From contig NZ_JAEHFP010000003.1 in NCBI RefSeq assembly GCF_016446475.1, positions 1 to 64,000 of the forward strand: DNA of 64,000 bases. Reading direction: 5' to 3'. This document shows positions 42,706 to 53,227 of the stretch, in pieces. The DNA comes from Paracoccus binzhouensis (GTDB lineage Bacteria; Pseudomonadota; Alphaproteobacteria; Rhodobacterales; Rhodobacteraceae). The notes below the pieces were generated by a model that did no database searches, was not told the DNA's origin, and worked only from the letters and a program-made list of their open reading frames with translations. The stretch's first letter is position 1. Each line of letters starts with the position of its first letter. The translations under genes were made by a program, and so were the position numbers.

Positions 42706-43719
42706 TCACATAGTTTCGAGGATATGCCGCAGATGCGGCAGCCGGTTCAGGCTGGATTGCAACCGTGCCCGCCATGAGGGGCCTTTTCCCCTGGCCGTCT
42801 CATAAGCCTCGCGCAGGTCTTCCGGGCGTTCTCGCGCCAGCACCCCGATCAGGAATTCGGCCTGGGCGCGATCCTTGCGGGCCTTGAGCGCGTCGGGCCC
42901 GTCGCGTCGCCGGTCGGCGACGATCAGCTTGTGGATGGCATAGCGCTCGGGGCGGGGCACCTGGATCAGGAAGCCGGCACGATAGAGCAGCGGCACCTGG
43001 ATTGGCTCGGCGATCAGGTAGTTGAGGTAATGCAGGCTCTGCGCCGAGACGCCAAGCGCCGGCAGTTCGCGCAGGCCCTCGGCCGCGTCGAAGCAGGGGG
43101 TCAGGAACTCGACCAGCGTCTGCTGCGTGCTCTGGCGCCAGCGCCAGACATGCCGGCCCTCGGCCGAGGGCAGGGGGGCGAAGTCGAGGTCGCGGAATAC
43201 TTCGGCCAGCGGCTCGGTCACCTGGTCGCCGAGGGCGATGGACAGCCGCTCGAAACTGGCGATGTCCACGTCATCGGTCATCGCCGCCTGGTCGAAGCCG
43301 ATGCGCACGCCCAACTCGCCCTCGTAGCAGCGAAAGGCTTGCGTCCCGATCAGCGTGCCGCCCAGCCGGAACACGCCGCTGCGCGCCATGGCCGAGATCA
43401 CCTGGCCCGAGCCGCGATCGGTCATCAGGCAGCCCTCGGCCCGCAGGATACGCATCAGGCGCGAACGCTCGGCCTGGCCTTGCTTTTCGGCGGCGCGGAT
43501 GCGTTCGGCGCGCTCGAGCCGGGCGCGCAGTTCGGGGCCGTCCTCGCCGATATAGCGGTCGACGGTCTGGTCGCCGATGCGGAAATGGTCGTACCAGTAG
43601 GATTTCTGCCCGACCTTCTTCAGCCGCGGCGTGCCGCGCAGCTCACCCACCGCCGCATCGCGCAGGTGCCGCAGCAGGTCGGTCCAGGCGGCGACCGCCA
43701 CCGGCGAGAGATCCTTCAC
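42706..43719 (-). CDS. Nucleotidyltransferase-fold protein of the GSU2403 / NTP_transf_8 type
   Basis: A 337-residue protein of unknown function. The nucleotidyltransferase core is visible as LGGTLIGTQAF (GG at 120-121) followed by TDDVDI (acidic D-D-x-D at 149-152), the pattern of DNA polymerase beta-like transferases. Residues 1-110 are helical and charged. I chose the GTG at 43719 because the ATG at 43761 lies inside a good promoter (-35 at 43775-43780, -10 at 43752-43757). Two identical palindromes bracket that promoter. Similar NTase folds occur in toxin-antitoxin systems, but nothing here proves such a role. Confidence 0.75.
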   Translation of the reverse strand: MKDLSPVAVAAWTDLLRHLRDAAVGELRGTPRLKKVGQKSYWYDHFRIGDQTVDRYIGEDGPELRARLERAERIRAAEKQGQAERSRLMRILRAEGCLMTDRGSGQVISAMARSGVFRLGGTLIGTQAFRCYEGELGVRIGFDQAAMTDDVDIASFERLSIALGDQVTEPLAEVFRDLDFAPLPSAEGRHVWRWRQSTQQTLVEFLTPCFDAAEGLRELPALGVSAQSLHYLNYLIAEPIQVPLLYRAGFLIQVPRPERYAIHKLIVADRRRDGPDALKARKDRAQAEFLIGVLARERPEDLREAYETARGKGPSWRARLQSSLNRLPHLRHILETM

Positions 43720-43725
43720 CGCGCC

Positions 43726-43753
43726 TACCCCACGCTTTCCGATCCGTGGGGTA
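43726..43753. promoter_or_regulatory. Inverted-repeat operator, proximal copy
   Basis: TACCCCAC (43726-43733), 12 bases, GTGGGGTA (43746-43753). Both arms are identical to those of the distal copy and the spacer length is the same. It lies between the -10 element, which it overlaps by two bases, and the GTG start of the nucleotidyltransferase gene, where a bound protein would block transcription. Confidence 0.7.
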
Positions 43754-43780
43754 TATAACATGCCGCGTCTTACCCCACAA
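43752..43780 (-). promoter_or_regulatory. Sigma-70-type promoter of the nucleotidyltransferase gene
   Basis: On the minus strand TTGTGG (43775-43780) and TATATA (43752-43757) are separated by exactly 17 bases. Transcription would begin near 43745, leaving a leader of about 25 bases before the GTG at 43719. The two operators overlap the -35 and -10 ends. Confidence 0.6.
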
Positions 43781-43798
43781 ATTATTTGTCGTGGGGTA
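43771..43798. promoter_or_regulatory. Inverted-repeat operator, distal copy
   Basis: TACCCCAC (43771-43778), 12 bases, GTGGGGTA (43791-43798). It covers the -35 element. Its centre is 45 bases from that of the proximal copy. Two perfect copies with equal spacers around one promoter are a clear sign of a dedicated repressor, which is not encoded next door unless the gene regulates itself. Confidence 0.7.
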
Positions 43799-43849
43799 GG
43801 CGTGCGCCAACGAGGGATCCCAGGTCCGTAGCTCGGTCCCGGGGCAGCG

Positions 43850-43931
43850 GGCGGGGGCGCTGCCCCCACGCTGCGCCGCCCCTGCGGGACCGCGCAGCGT
43901 TCCCCGGGGTATTGGGAAAACGGAAAAGCGC
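43850..43931. repeat. GC-rich hairpin repeat, copy 2 (variant), also the likely minE terminator
   Basis: It contains GGGGGCGCTGCCCCC and a perfect nine-base-pair stem ACGCTGCGC (43868-43876) / GCGCAGCGT (43892-43900). The shared tail CCCCGGGGTATTGGGAAAACGG then runs up to the minE stop. Read on the minus strand, TTTTCCGTTTTCCC and then the hairpin follow minE, so it probably ends the minCDE transcript. It shares its tail with copies 1, 3 and 4. Confidence 0.65.
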
Positions 43932-43935
43932 AGGG

Positions 43936-44196
43936 TCAGGCGGTCTTGCGGAGGCCCGGCATCTCGATGTTGATCTCGAGGCTCGACAGGTCGTCGCTGC
44001 GTTCCAGCTTGATGTCGACCGCGTCGCCATCGACATCCATGTGGCGGCGCACCACCTCGAGGATGTCGCGCTGCAGAAGCGGCAGGAAATCGGGGCCGGA
44101 ATTGCTGGTGCGCTCATGTGCAAGCAGGATCTGCAGGCGCTCCTTGGCGGTCTGCGCCGAGCTGGGCTTGCGCTGGCGGAACGAGAAACCGAACAT
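43936..44196 (-). CDS. minE: Cell division topological specificity factor MinE
   Basis: An 86-residue protein. The N-terminal membrane-targeting stretch MFGFSFRQRK is followed by the MinD-contact helix region SAQTAKERLQILLAHERT (about 14-32) and the dimerisation domain FLPLLQRDILEVVRRHMDVDGDAVDIKLERSDDLSSLEINIEMP. It drives pole-to-pole oscillation of MinCD and so places the division site at mid-cell. It lies two bases after minD. Length matches alphaproteobacterial MinE. Confidence 0.94.
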   Translation of the reverse strand: MFGFSFRQRKPSSAQTAKERLQILLAHERTSNSGPDFLPLLQRDILEVVRRHMDVDGDAVDIKLERSDDLSSLEINIEMPGLRKTA

Positions 44197-44198
44197 GG

Positions 44199-45020
44199 TC
44201 AGGCCGTCCGTCCCAGCAGCCGCTGGAAGAAGCCGCGCCGCTGTTCGCCGGGGTTCACCCGCATCTCGATCTGCTCGCCGACCAAGCGGCCGACGGCATC
44301 CATATAGGCCTTGCCGGCCGGCGATTTCTCGTCCAGCGATACCGGCGTGCCCTCGTTCGAGGCCTTCAGCACCGAGGTGCTTTCCGGGATAATGCCCAGA
44401 AGCGGGATGGCCAGGATCTCGAGCACGTCCTGCACGCTCATCATCTCGCCATTGGCCGAGCGGTTCTGGTCGAAGCGCGTGAGCAGCAGCTGCGCCTTGA
44501 CGGCGCTGCCGTCGCCCTTTTCCGCCAGGAAGGTCTTGGAGTTCAAGAGCCCCAGCACCCGGTCGCTATCGCGCACGGACGAGACTTCCGGATTGGTGAC
44601 CACCACCGCCTCGTCGGCGTAATACATCGCCAGATGCGCGCCGCGCTCGATCCCGGCCGGGCTGTCGCAGACGATATAGTCGAATTCCTCGCGCAGCTCG
44701 TCCAGCACCGCCTTGACGCCCTCGGTGGTCAGCGCGTCCTTGTCGCGGGTCTGCGAGGTCGGCAGCACGTAGAGGTTTTCCAGCCGGCGGTCCTTGATCA
44801 GCGCCTGCTTCAGCTTGGCGTCGCCCTGGATCACGTTGATGAAGTCGAAGACCACCCGGCGCTCGCAGCCCATGATCATGTCGAGGTTGCGCAGGCCCAC
44901 GTCGAAATCGATCACGACCGTCTTGTGCCCGCGCATGGCGAGACCCGCGGCGATGGCGGCAGAGGAGGTCGTCTTGCCGACGCCGCCCTTGCCCGAGGTG
45001 ACTACGATAACCTTGCTCAC
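44199..45020 (-). CDS. minD: Septum site-determining ATPase MinD
   Basis: A 273-residue ParA/MinD ATPase. The deviant Walker A KGGVGKTT (residues 11-18, signature lysine first), the switch motif DFDVGLRNLDMIMG and CDSPAGIERGAHLAMYYADEAVVVTNPEVSSVRDSDR are conserved. A C-terminal amphipathic helix (RRGFFQRLLGRTA) is the membrane-targeting sequence. It recruits MinC to the membrane and is displaced by MinE. It lies 23 bases after minC. Confidence 0.95.
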   Translation of the reverse strand: MSKVIVVTSGKGGVGKTTSSAAIAAGLAMRGHKTVVIDFDVGLRNLDMIMGCERRVVFDFINVIQGDAKLKQALIKDRRLENLYVLPTSQTRDKDALTTEGVKAVLDELREEFDYIVCDSPAGIERGAHLAMYYADEAVVVTNPEVSSVRDSDRVLGLLNSKTFLAEKGDGSAVKAQLLLTRFDQNRSANGEMMSVQDVLEILAIPLLGIIPESTSVLKASNEGTPVSLDEKSPAGKAYMDAVGRLVGEQIEMRVNPGEQRRGFFQRLLGRTA

Positions 45021-45043
45021 GAGCGTTTCCTTTCGATCATGGG

Positions 45044-45790
45044 TTATTTCAGCGATTCAATGCGCAGCCGCTCGCCGTCGAGCCAGACCTGCACCAGCTC
45101 TCGCGGCGTATCCGGGCCCAGGTCCTCGCTGGTGCGGTAGAGGCCGGCGATGGCCAGCAGTTCGGCATCGAGCGCGTGACAGAAGATCCGGGCCGAACTG
45201 TCGCCGTTTACGCCGGCCAGGGCGCGGCCGCGCAGTCGGCCATAGACATGGATGTTGCCGGTGGCGATCACCTCGGCGCCCGAACTGACCGAGCCGACGA
45301 TCACCAGGTCGCCGCGATCGGCGAAGATCAACTGCCCCGAGCGCACTGGCTGGGTGATGAGCTTCGAGGACTGCGGAAGTTCCCTGACCACCTGGACCGC
45401 CTCAGGGCGGCTGCCCTGGCGCGACACCCGCTCCAGCGGCACGTCGCGGCCGCCGGGCAGCGAGATCAGCCCGGCCTTGGCCGCAGCCCGCGCCTGGGCG
45501 GCGGTGCCGCTTTGCACGCCGAAGACCGAAAGCTTGCGGGCGCGCAGGTCGGCGGTGAACTGCAGCAGCTCGTCGGCGCTGTCCATGCCCTCGGCCTGTT
45601 CCAGGTCGATGACCAGCGGGGCATTGTCGAAGAACAGCGGCGTCTGCGCCAGCCGCGCATCCAGCGCGTCGAAGAAGGTCCGATCCGGCCGTCCGGTCAG
45701 ATGCAGCGCCACCGCTGTGAAGAAGCGGCCGCGGATTTGTAATGGTCTCACGGTCGCGACTCGCTCGGTCGCGCGCTTGCCGGATTGCAT
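45044..45790 (-). CDS. minC: Septum site-determining protein MinC
   Basis: The FtsZ assembly inhibitor, 248 residues. The N-terminal domain (about 10-105) includes [15 protein letters not shown] and [16 protein letters not shown]. The C-terminal beta-helix domain (about 140-240) includes [48 protein letters not shown], with the RSGQ motif that binds MinD. I placed the start at the ATG at 45790. An in-frame extension to 46045 spans a strong hairpin and has no family match. Confidence 0.93.
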   Translation of the reverse strand: MQSGKRATERVATVRPLQIRGRFFTAVALHLTGRPDRTFFDALDARLAQTPLFFDNAPLVIDLEQAEGMDSADELLQFTADLRARKLSVFGVQSGTAAQARAAAKAGLISLPGGRDVPLERVSRQGSRPEAVQVVRELPQSSKLITQPVRSGQLIFADRGDLVIVGSVSSGAEVIATGNIHVYGRLRGRALAGVNGDSSARIFCHALDAELLAIAGLYRTSEDLGPDTPRELVQVWLDGERLRIESLK

Positions 45791-45881
45791 TCTCGTCTGC
45801 TCGGTTGTGCTCGATTCTGTGCCGCGCTGGATTGCGGCGCTTTGATCCGTCTTCCTAATACGTCGGGGCGGCAGCGTCCAT

Positions 45882-45918
45882 GCGGTTCTGCCGCCGTTCA
45901 CGATTTCGGCAGAACCGC
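45882..45918. repeat. Perfect 12-base inverted repeat in the minC upstream region
   Basis: GCGGTTCTGCCG (45882-45893) and CGGCAGAACCGC (45907-45918) with a 13-base spacer, 92-128 bases before minC. It would form a very stable hairpin in the minC leader, or be an operator. The surrounding stretch from 45791 to 46050 shows no gene. Confidence 0.6.
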
Positions 45919-46054
45919 GCCGGCGACCGGACCGGTTTGGGCGGGAATCCGTCATCTGGCGCCGGGATGCGATATTGGTTACATAAGACGGATTATCCAT
46001 ATCAAGCCGGCTGGATTGCGCGCGGCGGAGTGCAAGGCCAGGCAATGCAGGACC

Positions 46055-46070
46055 CTACCAGATATTTGGG
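46055..46070 (+). promoter_or_regulatory. Candidate NrdR box, distal
   Basis: CTACCAGATATTTGGG partly matches the 16-base NrdR consensus (acaCwAkATaTwGtgt) around its ATAT core. Its centre is exactly 32 bases, about three helical turns, from that of the second box, as in other nrd promoters. NrdR represses ribonucleotide reductase genes when dATP is high. Confidence 0.5.
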
Positions 46071-46086
46071 GATACTTCGCCCTACC

Positions 46087-46102
46087 CCACTAGATATGGA
46101 TT
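46087..46102 (+). promoter_or_regulatory. Candidate NrdR box, proximal
   Basis: CCACTAGATATGGATT, the better-matching box of the pair, lies about 30 bases before the riboswitch. It overlaps a TACCCCAC octamer (46083-46090) identical to the arms of the operators at 43726-43798, which may be coincidence. Confidence 0.5.
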
Positions 46103-46129
46103 GACCAGCCCGCTCAGCCGTGGCTTACT

Positions 46130-46300
46130 GGCCGGGTCGTGGTTAACCCGGAGCGATCCGGGGGACGAAGAGGGAAGCCGGTGCGAATCCGGCACTGCCC
46201 CCGCAGCTGTGAGCGGAGAGCGACGCTGGAGCACCACTGGGCAACCGGGAAGGCCAGCTGAGCCGAGACCTGCGAGTCAGAAGACCTGCCATGACGCGAA
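46130..46300 (+). ncRNA. Cobalamin (B12) riboswitch upstream of nrdHIEF
   Basis: The conserved elements occur in order: GGGAAGCCGGTGCGAATCCG (46172-46191), ACTGCCCCCGCAGCTGTGAG (46194-46213), CACTGGG (46235-46241), GGGAAGGCC (46247-46255) and the B12 box GAGACCTGCGAGTCAGAAGA within 46262-46290 (GCCGAGACC to ACCTGCC). The ends of the P1 helix are approximate. It lies in the leader of nrdH about 100 bases before the start codon. Adenosylcobalamin binding would switch off this B12-independent reductase when a B12-dependent one can work. Confidence 0.93.
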
Positions 46301-46365
46301 AGGACGAAACCGTGCGGCGGGCGCGGGCTGGATCGGTTCGAAGGGCGCTGCCTTCGGCCTCGGCC

Positions 46366-46398
46366 TGCCTTTGTCGCGACCATGAAGGAGCAGAGGCA
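46366..46398 (+). promoter_or_regulatory. Possible ribosome-site-masking helix of the riboswitch
   Basis: TGCCTTTG (46366-46373) can pair with CAGAGGCA (46391-46398) through eight pairs with one G-U, placing AGGAG (46386-46390) in the loop and the first base of the nrdH ATG in the stem. This would be a translational expression platform. Pairing is seen; its use by the riboswitch is inference. Confidence 0.45.
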
Positions 46399-46619
46399 TG
46401 ACCATCACCGTTTACTCCAAGCCCGCCTGCGTGCAATGCACCGCCACCACCCGCGCCCTGGATGCGCGCGGCCTGGACTATCACCTGGTCGACCTGACCG
46501 AGGACGAGGCGGCGATGGAACTGGTCACCTCGCTGGGCTATCGCCAGGCGCCGGTCGTCATCGCCGACGAGGCGCATTGGGCCGGCTTCCGCCCCGACAT
46601 GATCGGCCGCCTGTCCTGA
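46398..46619 (+). CDS. nrdH: Glutaredoxin-like protein NrdH
   Basis: The dedicated electron donor of class Ib ribonucleotide reductase, reduced by thioredoxin reductase. The 73-residue protein starts [21 protein letters not shown] with the C-V-Q-C redox pair at residues 11-14, and ends near [12 protein letters not shown], the NrdH-type (WSGFRPD) tail. The start at 46398 lies seven bases after AGGAG. It is the first gene of nrdHIEF, under the cobalamin riboswitch. Confidence 0.95.
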   Translation: MTITVYSKPACVQCTATTRALDARGLDYHLVDLTEDEAAMELVTSLGYRQAPVVIADEAHWAGFRPDMIGRLS

Positions 46620-46627
46620 CCGGGGCC

Positions 46628-47025
46628 ATGGGCGGGCTGGTCTATTTCTCCTCGGCCTCGGGGAATACGGCGCGTTTCGTGGCGCGGCTCGGCCTGCCGG
46701 CCGGGCGCATCCCGATTTCGCCCAAGGGCGCGATGCCCGCACCCGCCCTGCCCTATGTGCTGATCTGCCCGACCTATGCCGACGGCGCGGGGCGCGGCGC
46801 GGTGCCCAAGCAGGTCATCCGCTTCCTGAACGATCCCGACCGCCGCGCCGGCTTGCGCGGCGTCATCGCCACCGGCAACCGGAATTTCGGGGCGACTTAC
46901 GCCTTGGCCGGTCGGGTGATTTCCGACAAATGCAACATCCCCGTGCTGTATCGATTCGAGCTGGCGGGGACCGATCTGGACATTGCCCGCATCCGGGCGG
47001 GGCTTGAAAAATTCTGGGGGACGGA

Positions 47026-47044
<19 letters not shown>
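46628..47044 (+). CDS. nrdI: Flavodoxin-like protein NrdI
   Basis: A 138-residue flavodoxin-fold protein that supplies the oxidant (superoxide or peroxide) needed to build the Mn(III)2-tyrosyl radical in NrdF. The FMN phosphate loop is [13 protein letters not shown] (residues 5-17). Other flavin contacts are in [21 protein letters not shown] and [18 protein letters not shown]. The start at 46628 lies eight bases after the nrdH stop; the longer open frame from 46382 is out of phase with NrdH and not real. It overlaps nrdE by 19 bases. Confidence 0.94.
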
Positions 47045-50222
<3,178 letters not shown>

Positions 50223-50226
50223 CGCC

Positions 50227-51138
50227 TCAGCCCTGGTCGGCGGCCCGGCTGCGGTCCTCGAGCGCCTCGACGATCCGGGCAGTCAGAGATTGCGGTGGCG
50301 GCGGCTCCAGGTCGCCCCAGCCGCGCTCCCGCGCCGCATCGAGGCCGAAGGCCGAAGCGCGGGGGATGCGTTCCAGCTCCTGCCAGGTCACCGGGCAGGC
50401 CACCGGCGCGCCGGGCCGGGCGCGGATCGAGAAGGGCGCGATGGCGGTGGCGCCGCGTTCGTTCCGCAGCCAGTCGATGAAGATGCGGCCCTTGCGGCCG
50501 GCCTTGGCCATGCTGGCGGTGAACCGCTCGGGCTGGCGCTCGGCGGCCAGCACCGCCACACCGCGGGCGAAACGCTTCAGCCGGTCCCAGCCCAGGATGC
50601 GGCGCAGCGGCACCACAAGGTGAATGCCCTTGCCGCCGGTCAGCAGCGGCCATGAGGAGAGGCCCAGATCCGCAAGCAGGTCGCGCAGATCCAGCGCCGC
50701 GCGGCGCACCGCGGCGAAGTCCAGCCCCTCGTCGGGATCGAGGTCCAGCACCAGCCGGTCGGGCCGCTCCAGCCGGTCGCGACGCGCCGCCCAGAGATGG
50801 AACTCGACGCTGCCCATCTGCACAGCGCCGACGATGCCGGCGGCATCGTTGACATAGGCATAGGGTGCCGCGGCGCCGTCGCTTTCGGTGATCTCGACCG
50901 TCTTCACCGCCTCGGGGAAGCCCTTGCCGGGATGTTTCTGGAAGAAGCGCTCGCCGGCCATGCCCTCGGGCAGGCGCAGAAGCGACAGCGGGCGGTCGGC
51001 CATCTCGCGCAGCATCGGCCCGGCCACCGCCTGGTAATAGCGCGCCAGATCCGCCTTGGTCAGGCGCGGCTTCTCGAAGATCACCCGCGCGCCGCTGCTG
51101 AGCGGGATCCCGGCGATCCGGATGGCATCCTGGGACAT
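50227..51138 (-). CDS. Stand-alone LigD-type DNA polymerase/primase domain protein
   Basis: A 303-residue archaeo-eukaryotic primase-type polymerase. The metal-binding D-x-D is in LVLDLDPDEG, the nucleotide-binding HLVV in TGGKGIHLVVPL and the third acidic residue in RIFIDWLRNERGATAIAPFSIRARPGAPVACPV. This domain fills in DNA or RNA ends in bacterial non-homologous end joining, usually fused to ligase and nuclease domains in LigD. Here it stands alone with no ku or ligase gene near. It is convergent with nrdF (four-base gap). Start at 51138 after GGAGGG. Confidence 0.88.
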   Translation of the reverse strand: MSQDAIRIAGIPLSSGARVIFEKPRLTKADLARYYQAVAGPMLREMADRPLSLLRLPEGMAGERFFQKHPGKGFPEAVKTVEITESDGAAAPYAYVNDAAGIVGAVQMGSVEFHLWAARRDRLERPDRLVLDLDPDEGLDFAAVRRAALDLRDLLADLGLSSWPLLTGGKGIHLVVPLRRILGWDRLKRFARGVAVLAAERQPERFTASMAKAGRKGRIFIDWLRNERGATAIAPFSIRARPGAPVACPVTWQELERIPRASAFGLDAARERGWGDLEPPPPQSLTARIVEALEDRSRAADQG

Positions 51139-51186
51139 GCTTCCCTCCTTGCGGGTCAACGCCGCCGGGCCGGACCGGTTCAGCGC

Positions 51187-52116
51187 TCAGTCATCCAGCC
51201 GCGGCAGGAAGCCGCCTTGCTGGGCCAGGATGTGGTCATGGACGCGCTGCCCGGCCGGGGACAGCGCCATGTCCTCGCGCCGGAGCAGGAACCAGCTGCG
51301 CTGGATCGGCAGGCCGTTGGCCCTGACCGCCACCAGCCGGCCCGAGCGCAGTTCCTCGGTCACGGTATGCTGCGAGATCAGCGCGATGCCCAGCCCGGCG
51401 ATCACCGCCTGCTTGATGGTCTCGTTCGTGCCCATCTCGACCATGCGCCAGGGGGTGCCGTCGCCGATGCGGTCCAGGAAGCGCGTCATCAGGATGCGGG
51501 TGCCCGAGCCCGGCTCGCGCGCCAGGAAGGTCTCGGCCAGCAGGTCCTGGGGCATGGCCGGGTCGGCCTGGGCCAGCGGATGGTCGGGCGGCGCCACGAT
51601 GATATGCGGATGCGGGCCGATGGGCTCGGCCTGCACGGCCGGGCTGCGCGGCGGCCGGCCCATGATCGCCAGGTCCAGGGCCCGCGACTGCAGCCACTGG
51701 ATCACGCTGTCGCGGTTGCCGATGCGCAGCGTCACCTCGACCTCGGGCAGCGCCCGGCGCAGTTCGGCCACCAGCCGCGGCGCGAAATATTTCCCGGTCG
51801 AGACCACCCCCAGCGCGACATTGCCGACATGGCCGCTTTGCAGTGCCGCCACCCGGCGGGCGCAGCCCTCCAGCGCCACGGCGATCTGCGCCTCGGCTGC
51901 CAGCACCGCCCGGCCTTCCTCGGTGGCCAGGAACACGCCATGCTCGCCGCGCATGACCAGGGGCGCCGCCATCAGATCCTCGAGCGCGCGCAGCTGGCCA
52001 TGCACCGCCGGCGGACTGAGGCGCAGGTCGGCCGCTGCCGCGGTCAGCGAGCCGTTCTCGACCACGGCGCGCAGGGCGCGCAATTGGCGCAGGGTGATGG
52101 CGTCGATGCGGGACAT
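51187..52116 (-). CDS. cbbR: LysR family regulator CbbR of the Calvin cycle operon
   Basis: A 309-residue LysR protein with its helix-turn-helix in ITLRQLRALRAVVENGSLTAAAADLRLSPPAVHGQLRALEDLM, the CbbR form with SPPAVxxQ. The effector domain includes GNVALGVVSTGKYFAPRLVAE and GPHPHIIVAPPDHPLA, close to CbbR of related bacteria. It is divergent from cbbF. The ATG at 52116 (MSRIDAITLRQ) is preferred. An ATG at 52134 would add six residues encoded by a perfect palindrome (52116-52130). Confidence 0.92.
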   Translation of the reverse strand: MSRIDAITLRQLRALRAVVENGSLTAAAADLRLSPPAVHGQLRALEDLMAAPLVMRGEHGVFLATEEGRAVLAAEAQIAVALEGCARRVAALQSGHVGNVALGVVSTGKYFAPRLVAELRRALPEVEVTLRIGNRDSVIQWLQSRALDLAIMGRPPRSPAVQAEPIGPHPHIIVAPPDHPLAQADPAMPQDLLAETFLAREPGSGTRILMTRFLDRIGDGTPWRMVEMGTNETIKQAVIAGLGIALISQHTVTEELRSGRLVAVRANGLPIQRSWFLLRREDMALSPAGQRVHDHILAQQGGFLPRLDD

Positions 52117-52130
52117 TCGGAAATTCCGAA
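52116..52130. promoter_or_regulatory. Palindrome at the cbbR start
   Basis: TTCGGAAATTCCGAA is a perfect palindrome (two seven-base arms around one base) touching the cbbR start codon. It could be an autoregulatory site or the binding site of a second regulator. If the ATG at 52134 is used, it would be coding. Confidence 0.4.
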
Positions 52131-52146
52131 ACATGCTTCTGCATTA

Positions 52147-52161
52147 TTAAATGTTCCTTAA
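52147..52161. promoter_or_regulatory. Candidate CbbR operator between cbbR and cbbF
   Basis: TTAA-N7-TTAA (TTAAATGTTCCTTAA) contains the LysR T-N11-A core and matches the TNA-N7-TNA pattern described for CbbR sites. It lies 31 bases before the cbbR ATG and 52 bases before the cbbF ATG, in the 97-base divergent gap, as expected for control of both genes. Confidence 0.65.
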
Positions 52162-52213
52162 GGCCCGGCCATGTCAACAACGAAGCGGGACATGGGCCAG
52201 GGGAGAGGGGACG

Positions 52214-53206
52214 ATGACCGCCGACAGGATCGACAGCGAGCGGATTCCCGAGGGATTGCGCCCGGTGATGCAGGCGCTGGCCGGGGCGGGGGCCGGGCTG
52301 GCCCGGCTGATCCGCCGCGGCGGCGATCTGGGCGCGCCGGTCGGCACCAATGCCGATGGCGACGGGCAGAAGGCGCTGGACCTGCTGGCCGATGACCTGT
52401 TCCACCATGCGCTGGCCGGGGTCGGGGTGCGCTGGTTCGCGTCCGAGGAGCAGGAGGAGGCGCTGGCGCTGGACCCGCAGGGGGCGCTGGCCCTGGCGCT
52501 GGACCCGCTGGACGGCTCGTCGAACATCGACACCAACCTGACCATCGGCACGATCTTCTCGATCTACCCGGCCGAGGCGACGGCCGAGGCCAGCTTCCTG
52601 CGCCCGGCCCGCCAGCAGATCGGCGCCGGCTACATCATCTATGGCCCGCGCTGCGCCATGATGGTCAGCTTCGGCGACGGCGTGCAGCATTACGCGCTGG
52701 ACCCCGACAGCGGCCGCTTCCAGCTGGTGGACGGTCGGCTGGCCATGCCGGACTGTTCGTTCGAATTCGCCATCAACGCCTCGAACTACCGGCATTGGGC
52801 GCGTCCGGTCCGGGCCTATATCGACGATTGCCTGGCCGGGATCGATGGCCCGCGCGAGCGGAACTTCAACATGCGCTGGCTCGCCTCGCTGGTGGCCGAG
52901 GCGCATCGCATCCTGATGCGCGGCGGCGTGTTCCTGTATCCCGCCGACGCCCGCAAGGGCTATGAGCGCGGCCGGCTGCGGCTGCTCTACGAATGCGCGC
53001 CCATCGCCTTCCTGATCGAGCAGGCGGGCGGTCGGGCCACCGACACTTCCGAGCCGATCCTGGACCTGGTCACCACGGCCTTGCACCAGCGCACGCCCTT
53101 CGTCTTCGGCTCGGCCGAGAAGGTCGCGCGCATCGCCGCCTATCACGACCTGCCCGAAACCGAGATCTCGGCGCTGTTCGGCAATCGTGGCCTGTTCCGG
53201 GCCTGA
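52214..53206 (+). CDS. cbbF: Class I fructose-1,6-bisphosphatase CbbF
   Basis: Hydrolyses fructose 1,6-bisphosphate (and probably sedoheptulose 1,7-bisphosphate) in the Calvin cycle. The 330-residue protein has the metal site [26 protein letters not shown] (about 100-125) and the class I substrate motif [18 protein letters not shown] chose the ATG at 52214 ([17 protein letters not shown]) preceded by GGGGAGAGGGG; the open frame upstream covers the operator. It is the first gene of cbbFPTALSX. Confidence 0.94.
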   Translation: MTADRIDSERIPEGLRPVMQALAGAGAGLARLIRRGGDLGAPVGTNADGDGQKALDLLADDLFHHALAGVGVRWFASEEQEEALALDPQGALALALDPLDGSSNIDTNLTIGTIFSIYPAEATAEASFLRPARQQIGAGYIIYGPRCAMMVSFGDGVQHYALDPDSGRFQLVDGRLAMPDCSFEFAINASNYRHWARPVRAYIDDCLAGIDGPRERNFNMRWLASLVAEAHRILMRGGVFLYPADARKGYERGRLRLLYECAPIAFLIEQAGGRATDTSEPILDLVTTALHQRTPFVFGSAEKVARIAAYHDLPETEISALFGNRGLFRA

Positions 53207-53227
53207 TCTGGAAAACCGGGGGACACC

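Noticed and set aside
43720-43869. Longer start of the nucleotidyltransferase (ATG at 43761 or upstream)
   Set aside because: The upstream codons consist of the promoter and operator repeats. The GTG at 43719 leaves both regulatory sites untranslated.
45791-46045. N-terminal extension of minC
   Set aside because: It spans a perfect hairpin, is Arg/Ser-rich, and MinC proteins begin near the ATG at 45790.
46083-46090. A fifth TACCCCAC octamer upstream of nrdH as another copy of the operator at 43726-43798
   Set aside because: Its partner arm is imperfect (TGGGGATA) and the spacer differs. It overlaps the better-supported NrdR box, so I do not count it as a site.
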